Shown: positions 41,211 through 50,542, counted from the first letter of the stretch. The stretch: 64,000 bases of DNA from Nocardia higoensis (GCF_015477835.1 NZ_JADLQN010000004.1:62001-126000), one strand, 5' to 3'. A program made the numbers and translations. The notes: generated by a model from the letters alone, not told the origin.

Positions 41211-44171
41211 GTGTCCGAGGCGAACGACATCGGCAAACTGCTCGAACTCGTACGCGCGCTGAACGTCCCGGATTCCCGTCCTCGGGTGCTGCGCACGATG
41301 ATTCGCCGCAGACGGCCGTTGCCGCGGCCCGTCATCGGCCTGATCGGCGCGCCCGCGGGTAGCGCGCTGCTCGTCGAGATCTATCGCTGGCTGGGCGAAT
41401 CCGGCGGTCGGCGCGCGACTCCGCGTGCGCGCGTCGATCTTTCGGCCGCCGACCTGCCCGCCGACGCCCTCGCTCCCGACCCCAACGCCACCGGTGAGGA
41501 AGTCGAGGGTCACTGCCTGCCGATCCTGCAACGCCTCGTCGAGGGCTTCTCCACCGACGACACCGCGATGGGCCCGATCCGGTTCCCCCGCTATCGCACC
41601 GCCGATTGGCTGACCCGCCAGCGGGTCACCAGCGACGAGACCGAAGCGGCGGTGGAACTGCGCGCCCGGCTGCCGAGGCTGCTGCGCAGCGGTTCTCCCA
41701 CTGCTACGGCCGGAGATGCCGGCGAGGCCGCCGCGGGCGACATCGTCTCGCGGGTGGTGTTCGGCGTGTTCGCGCTGTGGCCGGTGTTGCGGTTGTGGCT
41801 GTGGATCAGCGGCCGCATCCCCGGCATGTCCAAGGTGACCCGGTGGTTCATGCACCAGCGCTACCTCGCGCCCGAACTCTCCGACAGCTTCCTGGGTTTC
41901 GCGACCCGTCTGACCGCCTCCGGCCGCAGCGACGAGAACGAGGAGCAGATCGCCAAGCTGCTGGTGCACGCGTTCCTGGAGGATCTGCGCGACGCCTACC
42001 GCCGTCCGGTGTGGCGTCCGTCGGGGTGGCGGCGCACGGCCTACCCCGTCGCACTGCTCGGGCCGGTCGCGCCGGACAGCGCGGGCGCGCGTCTGCTGGC
42101 CAGGATCAACGACATCCGCAACGAGACCGGACTGTTCGATCCGCTGGTCGTGCTGGCCTGCCTGGAATCCCCGCCCGCGCGTCCGCAGGTCCGTGACCTC
42201 GCCCGCATCGGCGACCTGACGAATCTCGACACCCTGGAAAGCCTCGTCGATCGGCCGTCCGCCGATCAGGAGCCGGACCCGCTGCAGCGCTGGCTGCGCA
42301 ATATCGACCACATGCGCACCAATCGGCTGCCGCACGCGTGGTACCTGCCGCTGCGGGTGCGCCTGCCCGATCCGCTCGACGGGCGTGTGCGCGACCCCCG
42401 CTATGCGCACCTCGCGGTGCCGCCCGCTCCGCCGCTGGCGGCGCGCCGGGGATTCGTCACCATGTCCGTGCTGATGCCGGTGGTGCTGCTGGTGGCCGCG
42501 ACTCTGGTGGCCGTGCCGGCGCTGCGCGGTGAGCCGTGCGCGCACTGGCCGTGGACGTCGGGCATCTCCGTGGAGATGTACGAGGGCGAATGCATCGGCT
42601 ACAGCGACAACGCCGACCAGGTGTTCACCGACGACGGCGAACTGAAGGCCATGCAGCAGTTGGTCTTCCAACTCAATGCCGAGGCCGGGACCGCGCTGGC
42701 GGGTAACCCGCGCAGACCACTGGTGACGCTGGTCTACTTCGCCGGACTCAGCTACACCGACACCAATGCGCGATACCCGATGGCGCAGGTCGAGGAGCTG
42801 GCCGGACTGGCGGTGCAGCAGCGACTGGCACTGAGCAGGTCCGGTGAATCCGAGCCGCTGTTGCGCGTCGTGATCGCCAACGGCGGCACGGAGATGCGGC
42901 GCGCGACGCGGGTGGTGGACAACCACCTACGCGCACTGTTCGCCGACGACGGCGTACTCGGTGTGGTCGGGATGGACCGCAGCAGCACCGAAACCAGCAC
43001 GGCCATCACTCGCCTCGGTGAGCTCGGGGTGCCGGTGGTGGCGACAACCTTGTCGGCGAACGGGCTGGCCGGCGCTTCGCCGCTGTATTTCCAGGCCGCG
43101 CCCAGCAACAGCACGCACGCCGAGCTCATCGCCGACTATGTCGAGGGCGCGCGCTACCCGCAGGGCGCGGACAAGGCCGGGCAGCAGCGTTTCCGGAAAG
43201 TGATCCTGTACCACCCGAAGGCGCCCGATGATCCGCAGACACCCGCCGACCTCTACGTCACCACTCTCGTCGCCGCTCTCACCGACCGGCTGAAGCAGCG
43301 CGGTGTCGAGATCCAAGAGCGCACGTGGATGTCGCAGGACGAGCTGAATCGTTTCCCGGTCTTCTGCACACCTGCGTTCGATCAGGAGACGCTGCTGTTC
43401 TACGCCGGACGCAACGACGACTTCCCGACCTTCGCCCGCGCGGTCGGCCGCGGCTGCCTCAGCGGGGAGAGCCCCGCGATCCTCGGCAACGACACCTTGA
43501 CCCGCGTGATCGCCGACCCGAAGGTGACCGCGGCGCTGCCGGGCAATCTGACCGTGCGCTATGTCGCCAAGGCCGCGCCCGCGGTGCTCGGGTGGCGTGG
43601 TTGCCTCAGCGGCACGGCCGCGGTCGGCGATACGAAGGTGCCCGCGTCGTATGCCGACCTGTGCGGTGCCGTCCCCGGGCTCGTCGCCGAGATGCGCGGC
43701 TTTCCCGGCGTCGACTGGCCCGAGGCCGGACCGCCCTGGGTGGGCGATCGCCTCGGGCTGGGGTACGACGTCGCGGGCCTGTTCCTCGAATCCGTCCGGG
43801 TCACCAAGAGGATCGACCACATGCCCAGCCGCTCGGCGATCGCCATGCAACTGCGTGACACCGACATCTACGGCGTCACCGGGCACATCGACTTCCGATC
43901 CGGTCGAGTCGCGGAATCGTCCTCGATCGCCGTGCTGGTCACCGACGCCGTCGGCGAGCAGGGCCCGCATCATTGCCTGGTGATGTTTCCCGGCGCGGCC
44001 GGTGCGGACGCGCCAGGCGATCAGGCCGGTGAGAACACGGTCGTGGGTGACGGCTGCCCGTCGGGTACGGGTAAGGACGCGGACACCGGTGCGGTCGACA
44101 CGCGTCCGGCCGTGAGGCCGGACAACGAGATCGAGGACTGGGTGCGGCCCGATTCCGGCAACGGCAGATGA
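41211..44171 (+). CDS. Large membrane protein: degenerate NTPase-like region, TM helix, periplasmic-binding-protein ectodomain
   Basis: A 986-residue protein. Residues 1–~400 look like a cytoplasmic P-loop NTPase region in which the Walker A position reads LIGAPAGSALL (no GK) and a Walker-B-like strand is YPVALLGPVAPDS…DPLVVLACLE. One transmembrane helix follows near 418–440 (MSVLMPVVLLVAATLVAVPAL). Residues ~490–930 resemble a type 1 (Leu/Ile/Val-binding) periplasmic domain: VTLVYFAGLSY, VVGMDRSSTETSTAITRLGELGVPVVATT, FRKVILYHP, PSRSAIAMQLRDT. GTG 41211 has GGGGAGG seven bases upstream and TACAGT about 70 nt before. It suggests an extracytoplasmic ligand sensor signalling inward, not a transporter subunit. 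No partner gene is adjacent. Confidence 0.75.
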   Translation: MSEANDIGKLLELVRALNVPDSRPRVLRTMIRRRRPLPRPVIGLIGAPAGSALLVEIYRWLGESGGRRATPRARVDLSAADLPADALAPDPNATGEEVEGHCLPILQRLVEGFSTDDTAMGPIRFPRYRTADWLTRQRVTSDETEAAVELRARLPRLLRSGSPTATAGDAGEAAAGDIVSRVVFGVFALWPVLRLWLWISGRIPGMSKVTRWFMHQRYLAPELSDSFLGFATRLTASGRSDENEEQIAKLLVHAFLEDLRDAYRRPVWRPSGWRRTAYPVALLGPVAPDSAGARLLARINDIRNETGLFDPLVVLACLESPPARPQVRDLARIGDLTNLDTLESLVDRPSADQEPDPLQRWLRNIDHMRTNRLPHAWYLPLRVRLPDPLDGRVRDPRYAHLAVPPAPPLAARRGFVTMSVLMPVVLLVAATLVAVPALRGEPCAHWPWTSGISVEMYEGECIGYSDNADQVFTDDGELKAMQQLVFQLNAEAGTALAGNPRRPLVTLVYFAGLSYTDTNARYPMAQVEELAGLAVQQRLALSRSGESEPLLRVVIANGGTEMRRATRVVDNHLRALFADDGVLGVVGMDRSSTETSTAITRLGELGVPVVATTLSANGLAGASPLYFQAAPSNSTHAELIADYVEGARYPQGADKAGQQRFRKVILYHPKAPDDPQTPADLYVTTLVAALTDRLKQRGVEIQERTWMSQDELNRFPVFCTPAFDQETLLFYAGRNDDFPTFARAVGRGCLSGESPAILGNDTLTRVIADPKVTAALPGNLTVRYVAKAAPAVLGWRGCLSGTAAVGDTKVPASYADLCGAVPGLVAEMRGFPGVDWPEAGPPWVGDRLGLGYDVAGLFLESVRVTKRIDHMPSRSAIAMQLRDTDIYGVTGHIDFRSGRVAESSSIAVLVTDAVGEQGPHHCLVMFPGAAGADAPGDQAGENTVVGDGCPSGTGKDADTGAVDTRPAVRPDNEIEDWVRPDSGNGR

Positions 44172-44190
44172 GACGCGCGGCCCGGGGCGT

Positions 44191-45618
44191 TCACCACCAG
44201 GGCCGTGGCCGCTCCCGCTCCCACTGCCGCTCGGCTTCCAGCTGCGCGGCGAGCGACACCAGCAGCGACTCCGAGGAGTCCGGTCCCATCAACTGCGCCC
44301 CCACCGGCAGCCCACCCGCGGTGACCCCGGCGGGCACGTTCACACTCGGCCAGCCGAGCACATTCCACGGCCACGCATACGGGCAGGCCGCGGTGATCAG
44401 CGCGTTGGTCGCGCGCACCCCGATCCCGTCGATCTCCTCGACACGCGGGGCCGGGGTGGCGGTGGTGGGCGCGAGCACCACGTCGTAGTCGTCGAAGAAC
44501 CCGCCGATGCGCCGGTGCAGCAGCTTCTCGGCCTGTCGCGCCGCGGCCAACACCGGCCCGCCGAGGACCTGGCCGAGCCTGGCATTGGCGACCGTGCGCG
44601 GGTCCACCACCGCGCCGGGCATGCGCAGGTACGCCTCGCGGATGCCCGCCATCGAGCGCGGCAGGAACGAGGCGCCCATGAGCAGCCCGTAGTGCAGATC
44701 CGCGACGGTGACCGTGTGGCCGAGTGTGCGTAGGGTGGCGGCGATCGAGTGAACGGCCCCGGCGACCTCCGGATCCAGCGCCGTCTTCGTCGCGGTGAAC
44801 GGAATGCTCAGCGACAGGGCGATTCTGAGCTTCCCCGGATCGCGCCCGACCGCCTCGCTCACCCGGATCGGCGCGGGAGTGTGCAGATCGCCCGCGTGCG
44901 GACCGGCCGCCACGTCCAGGAGCAGGGCCGCGTCGGCCACGGTGCGCGCGATCGGGCCGTTCACCGTGAGCCCGTTGAACGCCTCGGCCGACGGCCAGGT
45001 GGAGATGCGCCCGCGCTGCGGCTTGATCCCCACCAGATGCGTCCACGCCGAAGGGATACGCACCGATCCCGCCCCGTCGGACCCGAGCGCCGCGGGCACC
45101 AAGCCGGCGGCGACAGCGGCCGCCGAACCACCGGACGAACCGCCGGGCGTGTGCTCGGCGCTCCACGGATTGCGGGTGTACCCGAACGCCGCACCGCTGG
45201 TGAAGGGCAACTGGCCCAGTTCACAGGTGGTGGTCTTCCCGACGATCACCGCCCCCGCCGCCCGTAGCCGCCGCACCGACTCCGCGTCCTCGGTCGCCAC
45301 GGGGAACTCGCCTCCGCACCCGAACGCCGTCGATTCGCCCGTGATGTCGGTGTCGTCCTTCACCGCGATCGGCACACCGAGCAGTGGCAGCCGCTCACCC
45401 GCCGCGATCCGCCGATCCATCTCGGCGGCCTCCGCGAGCGCCGCGTCCCGTCGCACCACCCGGAACGCGTTCAGCCCGGACTGGCTCGCCTCGATCCGAT
45501 CCAACGCCGCGCCCACCGCCGCGACCGAACTCACCGTGCCCGCCGCCAGCGCGGCGGCCAGCTCCGACAGCCCGAGGTCGGCGCCCACCTCGGCGCCGTC
45601 GGGATTCGCCACTGCCAT
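44191..45618 (-). CDS. amiA2: Amidase (amidase-signature family)
   Basis: A 475-residue amidohydrolase with the Ser-cisSer-Lys triad: Lys in PIAVKDDTDITG (near residue 82), TPGGSSGGSAAAVAAG (near 158) and GSDGAGSVRIPSAW. No signal peptide. It hydrolyses amides of unknown identity. It corresponds by position (between era and recO) to mycobacterial amiA2. It is divergent from recO with a dyad in its promoter. Confidence 0.88.
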   Translation of the reverse strand: MAVANPDGAEVGADLGLSELAAALAAGTVSSVAAVGAALDRIEASQSGLNAFRVVRRDAALAEAAEMDRRIAAGERLPLLGVPIAVKDDTDITGESTAFGCGGEFPVATEDAESVRRLRAAGAVIVGKTTTCELGQLPFTSGAAFGYTRNPWSAEHTPGGSSGGSAAAVAAGLVPAALGSDGAGSVRIPSAWTHLVGIKPQRGRISTWPSAEAFNGLTVNGPIARTVADAALLLDVAAGPHAGDLHTPAPIRVSEAVGRDPGKLRIALSLSIPFTATKTALDPEVAGAVHSIAATLRTLGHTVTVADLHYGLLMGASFLPRSMAGIREAYLRMPGAVVDPRTVANARLGQVLGGPVLAAARQAEKLLHRRIGGFFDDYDVVLAPTTATPAPRVEEIDGIGVRATNALITAACPYAWPWNVLGWPSVNVPAGVTAGGLPVGAQLMGPDSSESLLVSLAAQLEAERQWERERPRPWW

Positions 45619-45637
45619 GTGAAACTCCCTCTACTGG

Positions 45638-45658
45638 ACCGTCGAAGTATCCGACGGT
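45638..45658 (-). promoter_or_regulatory. Inverted repeat overlapping the amidase promoter
   Basis: ACCGTCG-N7-CGACGGT, perfect in both 7-nt arms, lies 20 nt upstream of the amidase ATG. On the minus strand the spacer contains GATACT, a reasonable -10 box, so a protein bound here would block initiation. Confidence 0.5.
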
Positions 45659-45834
45659 AGCGCTGATCTGGTCGGCCGTCCATGAGGGTTATCGCAATCG
45701 GCGAGCAATCCGCATCGACTCCGGGAGCGCCGCGCCACCGCTCGACATCCTCGGCATGGGCATGGGCGCGGGGTGCCGCTCCGATGCCGATGTCCTCGCG
45801 TCCGCTCGTCACCCCGGCGTGCAAGGATGGGCTC

Positions 45835-46605
45835 GTGCGTTTGTATCGGGACGAGGCGGTGGTCGTTCGCCAGCACAAGCTGGGCGAGGCGGACCGTATC
45901 GTCACGTTGCTGACCCGCAAGCACGGCCTGGTCAGAGCGGTCGCCAAAGGCGTGCGACGAACCAAGTCGCGCTTCGGCGCCCGGCTCGAGCCGTTCTCCT
46001 ACATCGATGTGCAACTGCATCCGGGCCGCAATCTCGACACCGTCACCCAGGTACACACCCTGGAAGCCTTCGCCGCCGACATCATCGACGACTACGGTCG
46101 CTACACCACCGCCTGCGCCGTCCTCGAGACCGCCGAACGCCTCGCGGGCGAGGAACGCGCCCCCGCCCCGAAACTGCATGCCCTCACCGCGAGCGCCTTG
46201 CGCGCCATCGCCGCCAAGCAACGCCCGCACGAACTGGTTCTCGACGCCTACCTGCTGCGCGCCATGCGCTTCTCCGGCTGGGCGCCCGCCCTCGACGAAT
46301 GCGCCAAGTGCGCCACCCCCGGCCCGCACCGCGCCTTCCACGTCGGCGCGGGCGGCGCGGTCTGCGTGCACTGCCGTCCCGCGGGCGCGGCCACCCCGCC
46401 CCCGGGCGTCCTCGACCATCTGATCGCCCTGGACCGGGGGGAGTGGGACGGCGTCGAACAGCGCGCGGAATCGACCCGCAAGCAGGCCAGCGGCTTGATC
46501 GCCGCGCACCTGCAATGGCATCTGGAACGTCAGCTGCGCACCTTGCCCCTGATCGAGCGCACCGACCGATCCTCGCGCCCCACCCCAGCCGGCCACCCCG
46601 CCTGA
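45835..46605 (+). CDS. recO: DNA repair protein RecO
   Basis: A 256-residue recombination mediator that loads RecA onto SSB-coated DNA with RecR. It has the N-terminal OB fold (LYRDEAVVVRQHKLGEADRIVTLLTRKHG) and a C-terminal helical domain with a zinc ribbon (CAKC…CVHC). GTG 45835 fits the family's N-terminus; in-frame ATG 45682 would add 51 unrelated residues. An AAGGAT box six bases upstream is a weak leaderless-type -10. Confidence 0.94.
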   Translation: MRLYRDEAVVVRQHKLGEADRIVTLLTRKHGLVRAVAKGVRRTKSRFGARLEPFSYIDVQLHPGRNLDTVTQVHTLEAFAADIIDDYGRYTTACAVLETAERLAGEERAPAPKLHALTASALRAIAAKQRPHELVLDAYLLRAMRFSGWAPALDECAKCATPGPHRAFHVGAGGAVCVHCRPAGAATPPPGVLDHLIALDRGEWDGVEQRAESTRKQASGLIAAHLQWHLERQLRTLPLIERTDRSSRPTPAGHPA

Positions 46606-46838
46606 GGCGGCATCGCTCGGTACGGGCCGTCGGCGTCCGTGCTCGGTGCCACCTCGAAGTCGGCTCCCGGGCACAGCCGGTGTGAGCCGGTCCGAACGGT
46701 CGGGCCCTGAGACGAGCGCAGGGGCGTCGACGCCGGTGTACCCGGCACCGTCGAGCACCGGCACAGAGCGGCCGCTCGGTCCCCGGTCGTGGAGGGCACC
46801 TGCCGGGCGGCTCCCGCGCATCGGGCAGGATGGGAGCC

Positions 46839-47633
46839 GTGATCCTCCGTCGTGACTCCGCCACCGCGACGCGCACCGTGCGCCCGCCCTCGCCGCATCC
46901 GTCGGGAGCGCGTCCGCCGCAGCTGCCCAAGGAACTCGTGCCCAAGCACGTGGCCTTGGTGATGGACGGCAATGGACGCTGGGCGCAGGAACGCGGGCTG
47001 CCCCGCACGGCCGGGCACGAACGTGGCGAAGCGGTGCTGATGGACACCGTCGAGGGCTGCATCGAGATCGGCGTGAAGTGGCTCTCGGCGTACGCGTTCT
47101 CCACCGAGAACTGGCGGCGCAGCCCGGACGAGGTCCGATTCCTGATGGGCTTCAACCGCGACGTGATCCGCCGCCGTCGCGACGAGATGCACGAGATGGG
47201 TGTGCGGGTGCGCTGGGCGGGCAGGCGGCCGCGCTTGTGGCGCAGCGTGATCAAGGAGCTCGAGGTCGCCCAGGAGCTCACCAAGGACAACACCGTGCTC
47301 ACCCTCACCATGTGCGTCAACTACGGCGGCCGGGCCGAGATCGCCGACGCGGCCCGCGAGATCGCGCGCCGGGTGGCCGCGGGCGAGATCGATCCCGAGC
47401 GGGTCGACGAGAACACCATCGCCCGGTTCCTCGACGAGCCGGACATGCCCGACGTGGACCTGTTCCTGCGGCCGTCCGGCGAGTTCCGCACCTCCAATTT
47501 CCTGCTCTGGCAGTCGGCCTACGCCGAATACGTTTTCCAGGAGACGCTGTTCCCCGACTTCGACCGGCGCAACCTGTGGGACGCCTGTCTGCAGTACGCT
47601 TCCCGTGATCGTCGTTTCGGTGGCACCAAATAG
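46839..47633 (+). CDS. uppS: Decaprenyl diphosphate synthase (long-chain cis-prenyltransferase)
   Basis: A 264-residue cis-prenyltransferase making the C50 decaprenyl carrier for arabinogalactan, peptidoglycan and lipoarabinomannan. Motifs: ALVMDGNGRWA, SAYAFSTENWRRS, TLTMCVNYGGR and RPSGEFRTSNFLLWQSAY. GTG 46839 is preferred because CAGGAT (46826–46831) lies seven bases before it, so ATG 46830, three codons upstream in frame, may be untranscribed; both give a normal product. recO is 230 nt upstream in the same direction. Confidence 0.95.
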   Translation: MILRRDSATATRTVRPPSPHPSGARPPQLPKELVPKHVALVMDGNGRWAQERGLPRTAGHERGEAVLMDTVEGCIEIGVKWLSAYAFSTENWRRSPDEVRFLMGFNRDVIRRRRDEMHEMGVRVRWAGRRPRLWRSVIKELEVAQELTKDNTVLTLTMCVNYGGRAEIADAAREIARRVAAGEIDPERVDENTIARFLDEPDMPDVDLFLRPSGEFRTSNFLLWQSAYAEYVFQETLFPDFDRRNLWDACLQYASRDRRFGGTK

Positions 47634-47723
47634 GCGGCACCGGATAGGCGGGTACGCAGTAGCGGGGGCAGAACGAGACCGGCGCGAAGCCGGTCCCAGG
47701 CGCGGCGAACGGTGGCAGGCGAG

Positions 47724-48137
47724 ATGGACGCGGCGGTGACCCCCGATCAGGAACTCCAGGCGCGCGCGGGCTCATGCCTGTCGCGCTACGGCGTCGACGT
47801 GCGCGTCGATCCGGAGGGCTCGCTCGGCTTCGAATACGAGGGCGCGCTGTGCTCGCTGCGTGCGGTCGAACTCGCACCGGGCTTGGACGTACTGACGTTG
47901 ACTTGTGTGCTGGCGTGGGATCGTCCGCTCAAACCTCAGCTGCACAAGCGGGTCGCCGAGCGCAACAACGCGGTGCAGTTCGGTTCGATCACGGTCATCG
48001 GCCACGGCAAACTGGCCGATGTCATCCTGCGCTACACCTTCCCGGCCGCGGGCTTGGACGATTCGGCGCTGACCACCATGCTGCTGCTGGTGCTCTCCAA
48101 CGCCGAACGCGCGCGCCACGGGCTCCTCGCGCCCTGA
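47724..48137 (+). CDS. YbjN-domain-like hypothetical protein
   Basis: A 137-residue alpha/beta protein (SRYGVDVRVDPEGSLGFEYEG, LTLTCVLAWD, VIGHGKLADVILRYTFP, helical end). It looks like the YbjN / T3SS-chaperone-like fold, a group thought to bind other proteins, but no catalytic feature is visible. ATG 47724 has AGGCGAG five bases upstream; GTG 47712 is an alternative. It follows uppS by 90 nt. Confidence 0.65.
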   Translation: MDAAVTPDQELQARAGSCLSRYGVDVRVDPEGSLGFEYEGALCSLRAVELAPGLDVLTLTCVLAWDRPLKPQLHKRVAERNNAVQFGSITVIGHGKLADVILRYTFPAAGLDDSALTTMLLLVLSNAERARHGLLAP

Positions 48138-48141
48138 GCCC

Positions 48142-48759
48142 TCATTCCCGATCGGCGGTCGCCTGCGCTCGCAGCGGCATCAGCGCGTCGATACCGCGTC
48201 CGATGGCTTCGGGCTCGACGTCGCCCAGGATCAGGTGTTGCAGGATGAATCCGGGGAGCAGGCTCAGGAAGGTCTTGGCCATCGCATCGGTATCGGTGTC
48301 GGGCGGCAGCCAGCCGTGGGTCACCATCCGGTCGGCGTATTCGCGCCAGACCTCGCGGATGCTGTGCATATTCGTGTGCACGAAGTCGCCGATATCGTCG
48401 TTGATCATCGCCAGTGCCCACGCCTGCGGAGCCAGGCGCACCACGCCTTCTGGCCCGCTGTGCCGGATCACCTCTTCGGCGACGATCCGGATCAGCTCGG
48501 CGGGCGTCGGCAGCGGATCGGCTCGGACGCTCTCGACGAGCACTGTCCGCACGGGCACGATGGTCTGGCTCGCCAGCGCCGCCACGATCTCGTTCTTGGA
48601 CTTGAAGTACCGGTAGACCGCGCCCGCGGACAGTCCGGATTCGGCGAAGACGTCCTGCATGGACGTGTCGAAGAAACCCTTGCGCGCGAAGCACAACTGG
48701 GCCGCGTCGAGGATCTGCTGTCGGCGGCGCTCGAGGTGTTCCTCGCTGACTCTGGGCAT
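48142..48759 (-). CDS. TetR-family transcriptional regulator, autoregulated
   Basis: A 205-residue repressor with a classic N-terminal HTH (RRRQQILDAAQLCFARKGF…TSMQDVFAESGLSAGAVYRYFKSKNEIV). The C-terminal ligand domain is typical but its ligand unknown. It is divergent from a membrane-protein gene, and AACGAACATTCGTT-type operators lie in both promoters. ATG at 48757–48759 follows the -10 box by six bases (leaderless). Confidence 0.92.
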   Translation of the reverse strand: MPRVSEEHLERRRQQILDAAQLCFARKGFFDTSMQDVFAESGLSAGAVYRYFKSKNEIVAALASQTIVPVRTVLVESVRADPLPTPAELIRIVAEEVIRHSGPEGVVRLAPQAWALAMINDDIGDFVHTNMHSIREVWREYADRMVTHGWLPPDTDTDAMAKTFLSLLPGFILQHLILGDVEPEAIGRGIDALMPLRAQATADRE

Positions 48760-48765
48760 ACTTCC

Positions 48766-48847
48766 AAATTAAAACGAACATTCGTTCTTGACAAGTTTCC
48801 GCCGGTGGTGGGACCGTGGAAGACGTTAAAGAGAACGAACATTCGAT
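48766..48847. promoter_or_regulatory. Divergent promoters with two TetR operators
   Basis: On the minus strand TTGTCA (48789–48794) and TAATTT (48766–48771) are 17 nt apart, and the spacer holds the perfect dyad AACGAA-CA-TTCGTT (48773–48786), so the regulator would block its own promoter. A second site, AACGAA-CA-TTCGAT (48834–48847), lies 16 nt before the membrane-protein ATG, and TTGACA at 48788–48793 could serve the plus strand. Confidence 0.8.
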
Positions 48848-48862
48848 TTATGGGGAGAAGTC

Positions 48863-49846
48863 ATGAACGCCACCCTGCGCGCCATCGCGGTGGGCATCGG
48901 CGCGGCCCTGCTCCAGCTGCTCATGCTCGTCGCCTTCGCCTGGCCCGCGGCCAACCTCGCGCCACGTGACCTGCCGATCGCGATCGCCGGACCGCAGGCC
49001 GTCATGGTCACCGAGCGGCTGGTCGCCGCCGATCCCGACGCATTCGCCGTCACCACGCTGCCCGACGCCGCGGCCGCCCGCACCGCCATCGAGAACCGCG
49101 AGGTCTACGGCGCGATCGTCACCGGCGAGGGTGCGCCGCGACTGTTGGTCGCCTCTGCCGCGAGTCCCGCTGTCTCACAGCAACTCACGGCGATGGCGCA
49201 ACAACTGTCCGGCGCCACCGGCGCGCCCGTCGAGGATGTGGTGGCCGCCGATGCCGACGACCCGCGAGGCATGGTCTTCGGGTCCATGGTGCTGCCGCTG
49301 GTCATGTCGGGGATCGCGGCGGGCGCGCTGCTCTCTCTGGTCGTCACCGGTGTGGGTGCGCGGTCGGCGGGCGTGCTGACCTTCGGCGTCGTCGGTGGCC
49401 TGGCGAGCATGCTGCTGGCTCAGGGGTGGCTGTCGGCGCTGCCGGGCAACTATCTCGCTCTCGCCGCTGTCGCCGGCCTCTCCTCGCTCGGCGTGGCGGG
49501 CGTGATCGTGGGACTGGCCTCGCTGATCGGCCCGCCCGGAATCGGCATCGGCGCGCTGACCATGCTGCTGATCGGCAACCCGTTCTCCGCGGCGACCTCG
49601 GCCCCGGAACTCCTGCCGCAGCCGTGGGGTGCGATCGGTCAGCTGCTTCCCCCCGGCGCCGCGGGCTCGTTGCTGCGCTCGGTCGCCTTCTTCGACGGCG
49701 CGGGTGGGACCGGGCCGCTTGTCGTGCTTCTGGTCTGGGCTGCGGCCGGATTCGCGCTGCTCGGCCTGGCCGCGCTGCGCGAGCGGGGACAGCGCTCGCC
49801 CGGCGTCGAAGCTGCTGAACCGAAGGTTGCGGCTGTCTCGGTCTGA
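48863..49846 (+). CDS. Multi-pass membrane protein, ABC-2/YhgE-like
   Basis: A 327-residue membrane protein: one N-terminal helix (residues ~6–30), an extracytoplasmic domain (~31–130) and about five further helices (from FGSMVLPLVMSGIAAGALL to VVLLVWAAAGFALLGLAAL). This topology matches ABC-2-type/YhgE-Pip permease-like proteins, which often act in export under TetR control. No ATPase gene is adjacent. ATG 48863 follows GGGGAGAAG. The preceding operator implies repression by the divergent TetR. Confidence 0.75.
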   Translation: MNATLRAIAVGIGAALLQLLMLVAFAWPAANLAPRDLPIAIAGPQAVMVTERLVAADPDAFAVTTLPDAAAARTAIENREVYGAIVTGEGAPRLLVASAASPAVSQQLTAMAQQLSGATGAPVEDVVAADADDPRGMVFGSMVLPLVMSGIAAGALLSLVVTGVGARSAGVLTFGVVGGLASMLLAQGWLSALPGNYLALAAVAGLSSLGVAGVIVGLASLIGPPGIGIGALTMLLIGNPFSAATSAPELLPQPWGAIGQLLPPGAAGSLLRSVAFFDGAGGTGPLVVLLVWAAAGFALLGLAALRERGQRSPGVEAAEPKVAAVSV

Positions 49847-50110
49847 GTGTCCGCCACGACGGTTCGGGCAGGCTGCCGCCTCGCGGCCCGCTGCCCGAGT
49901 CGTTGTGTCGGTCCGGTCTGCCCGAGCCGCTGCGTGGGTCTGCCTGCGCCGCTGTGAGGGTCTGTCCGAGCTGCGGCGTGGTCCCGTCCCGATGCGGGGC
50001 GGGCCGCGCGCTATATGCCTGGTTTCTCCGCAGGCGGGTGCACGGGACCGGTCCGACCGTGGTGCGGCCGGACCGGGGGCTGGATCGGTGAGCGGCTCGC
50101 GGTCGGCGCC
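49847..50110. other. Gap between convergent genes with a probable terminator stem
   Basis: 264 bases between the membrane-protein gene and zur, read toward each other. TCGGGCAG (49864–49871) and CTGCCCGA (49891–49898) form an 8-bp stem eighteen bases after the first stop. The rest is repetitive (recurring GTCTG(C/T)CCGAG-type units) without a credible ORF. Confidence 0.45.
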
Positions 50111-50539
50111 TCAGCCGCGTCGCTCGCCGCACTCCCGGCAGGTGCCGAACACTTCGATGGTGTGACTGACCTCGGTGAACCCGTGTTCCCCGGCGATCGA
50201 GTCGGCCCACGCCTCCACGGTCGGACCCTCCACCTCGACAGTGCGCCCGCAATGGCGGCAGACCAGGTGGTGATGATGACCGGTGGAGCACTGCCGGTAG
50301 ACCGACTCGCCGGAGTCGGTGCGCAGCACGTCGACGAGTCCGGCGTCGGCCAGTGACTGCAGCGTGCGGTAGACGGTGGTCAGCCCGATGCCCTCACCGC
50401 GCTTGCGCAACTCGTCGTGCAGTTCCTGCGCCGACCGGAATTCGTCGATGTCGCCCAGCAGTGCGGCGATGGCGCTGCGCTGACGCGTGCTGCGGACGCC
50501 GACGGCGGCCTTGGCGGAAACCTGAGTCTTGTCGGCCAC
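50111..50539 (-). CDS. zur: Zinc uptake regulator Zur (Fur family)
   Basis: A 142-residue Fur-type repressor. The winged helix (STRQRSAIAALL…AQELHDEL…GLTTVYRTLQSLADAGLVDV) is followed by the metal-binding HHHHLVCRHCG and the C-terminal CREC, giving the structural Cys4 zinc site. Its partner upstream, an SmtB-type sensor, and the smtB-zur order known from mycobacteria make zinc the metal. It starts three bases after the smtB stop. Confidence 0.93.
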   Translation of the reverse strand: MADKTQVSAKAAVGVRSTRQRSAIAALLGDIDEFRSAQELHDELRKRGEGIGLTTVYRTLQSLADAGLVDVLRTDSGESVYRQCSTGHHHHLVCRHCGRTVEVEGPTVEAWADSIAGEHGFTEVSHTIEVFGTCRECGERRG

Positions 50540-50542
50540 GGA

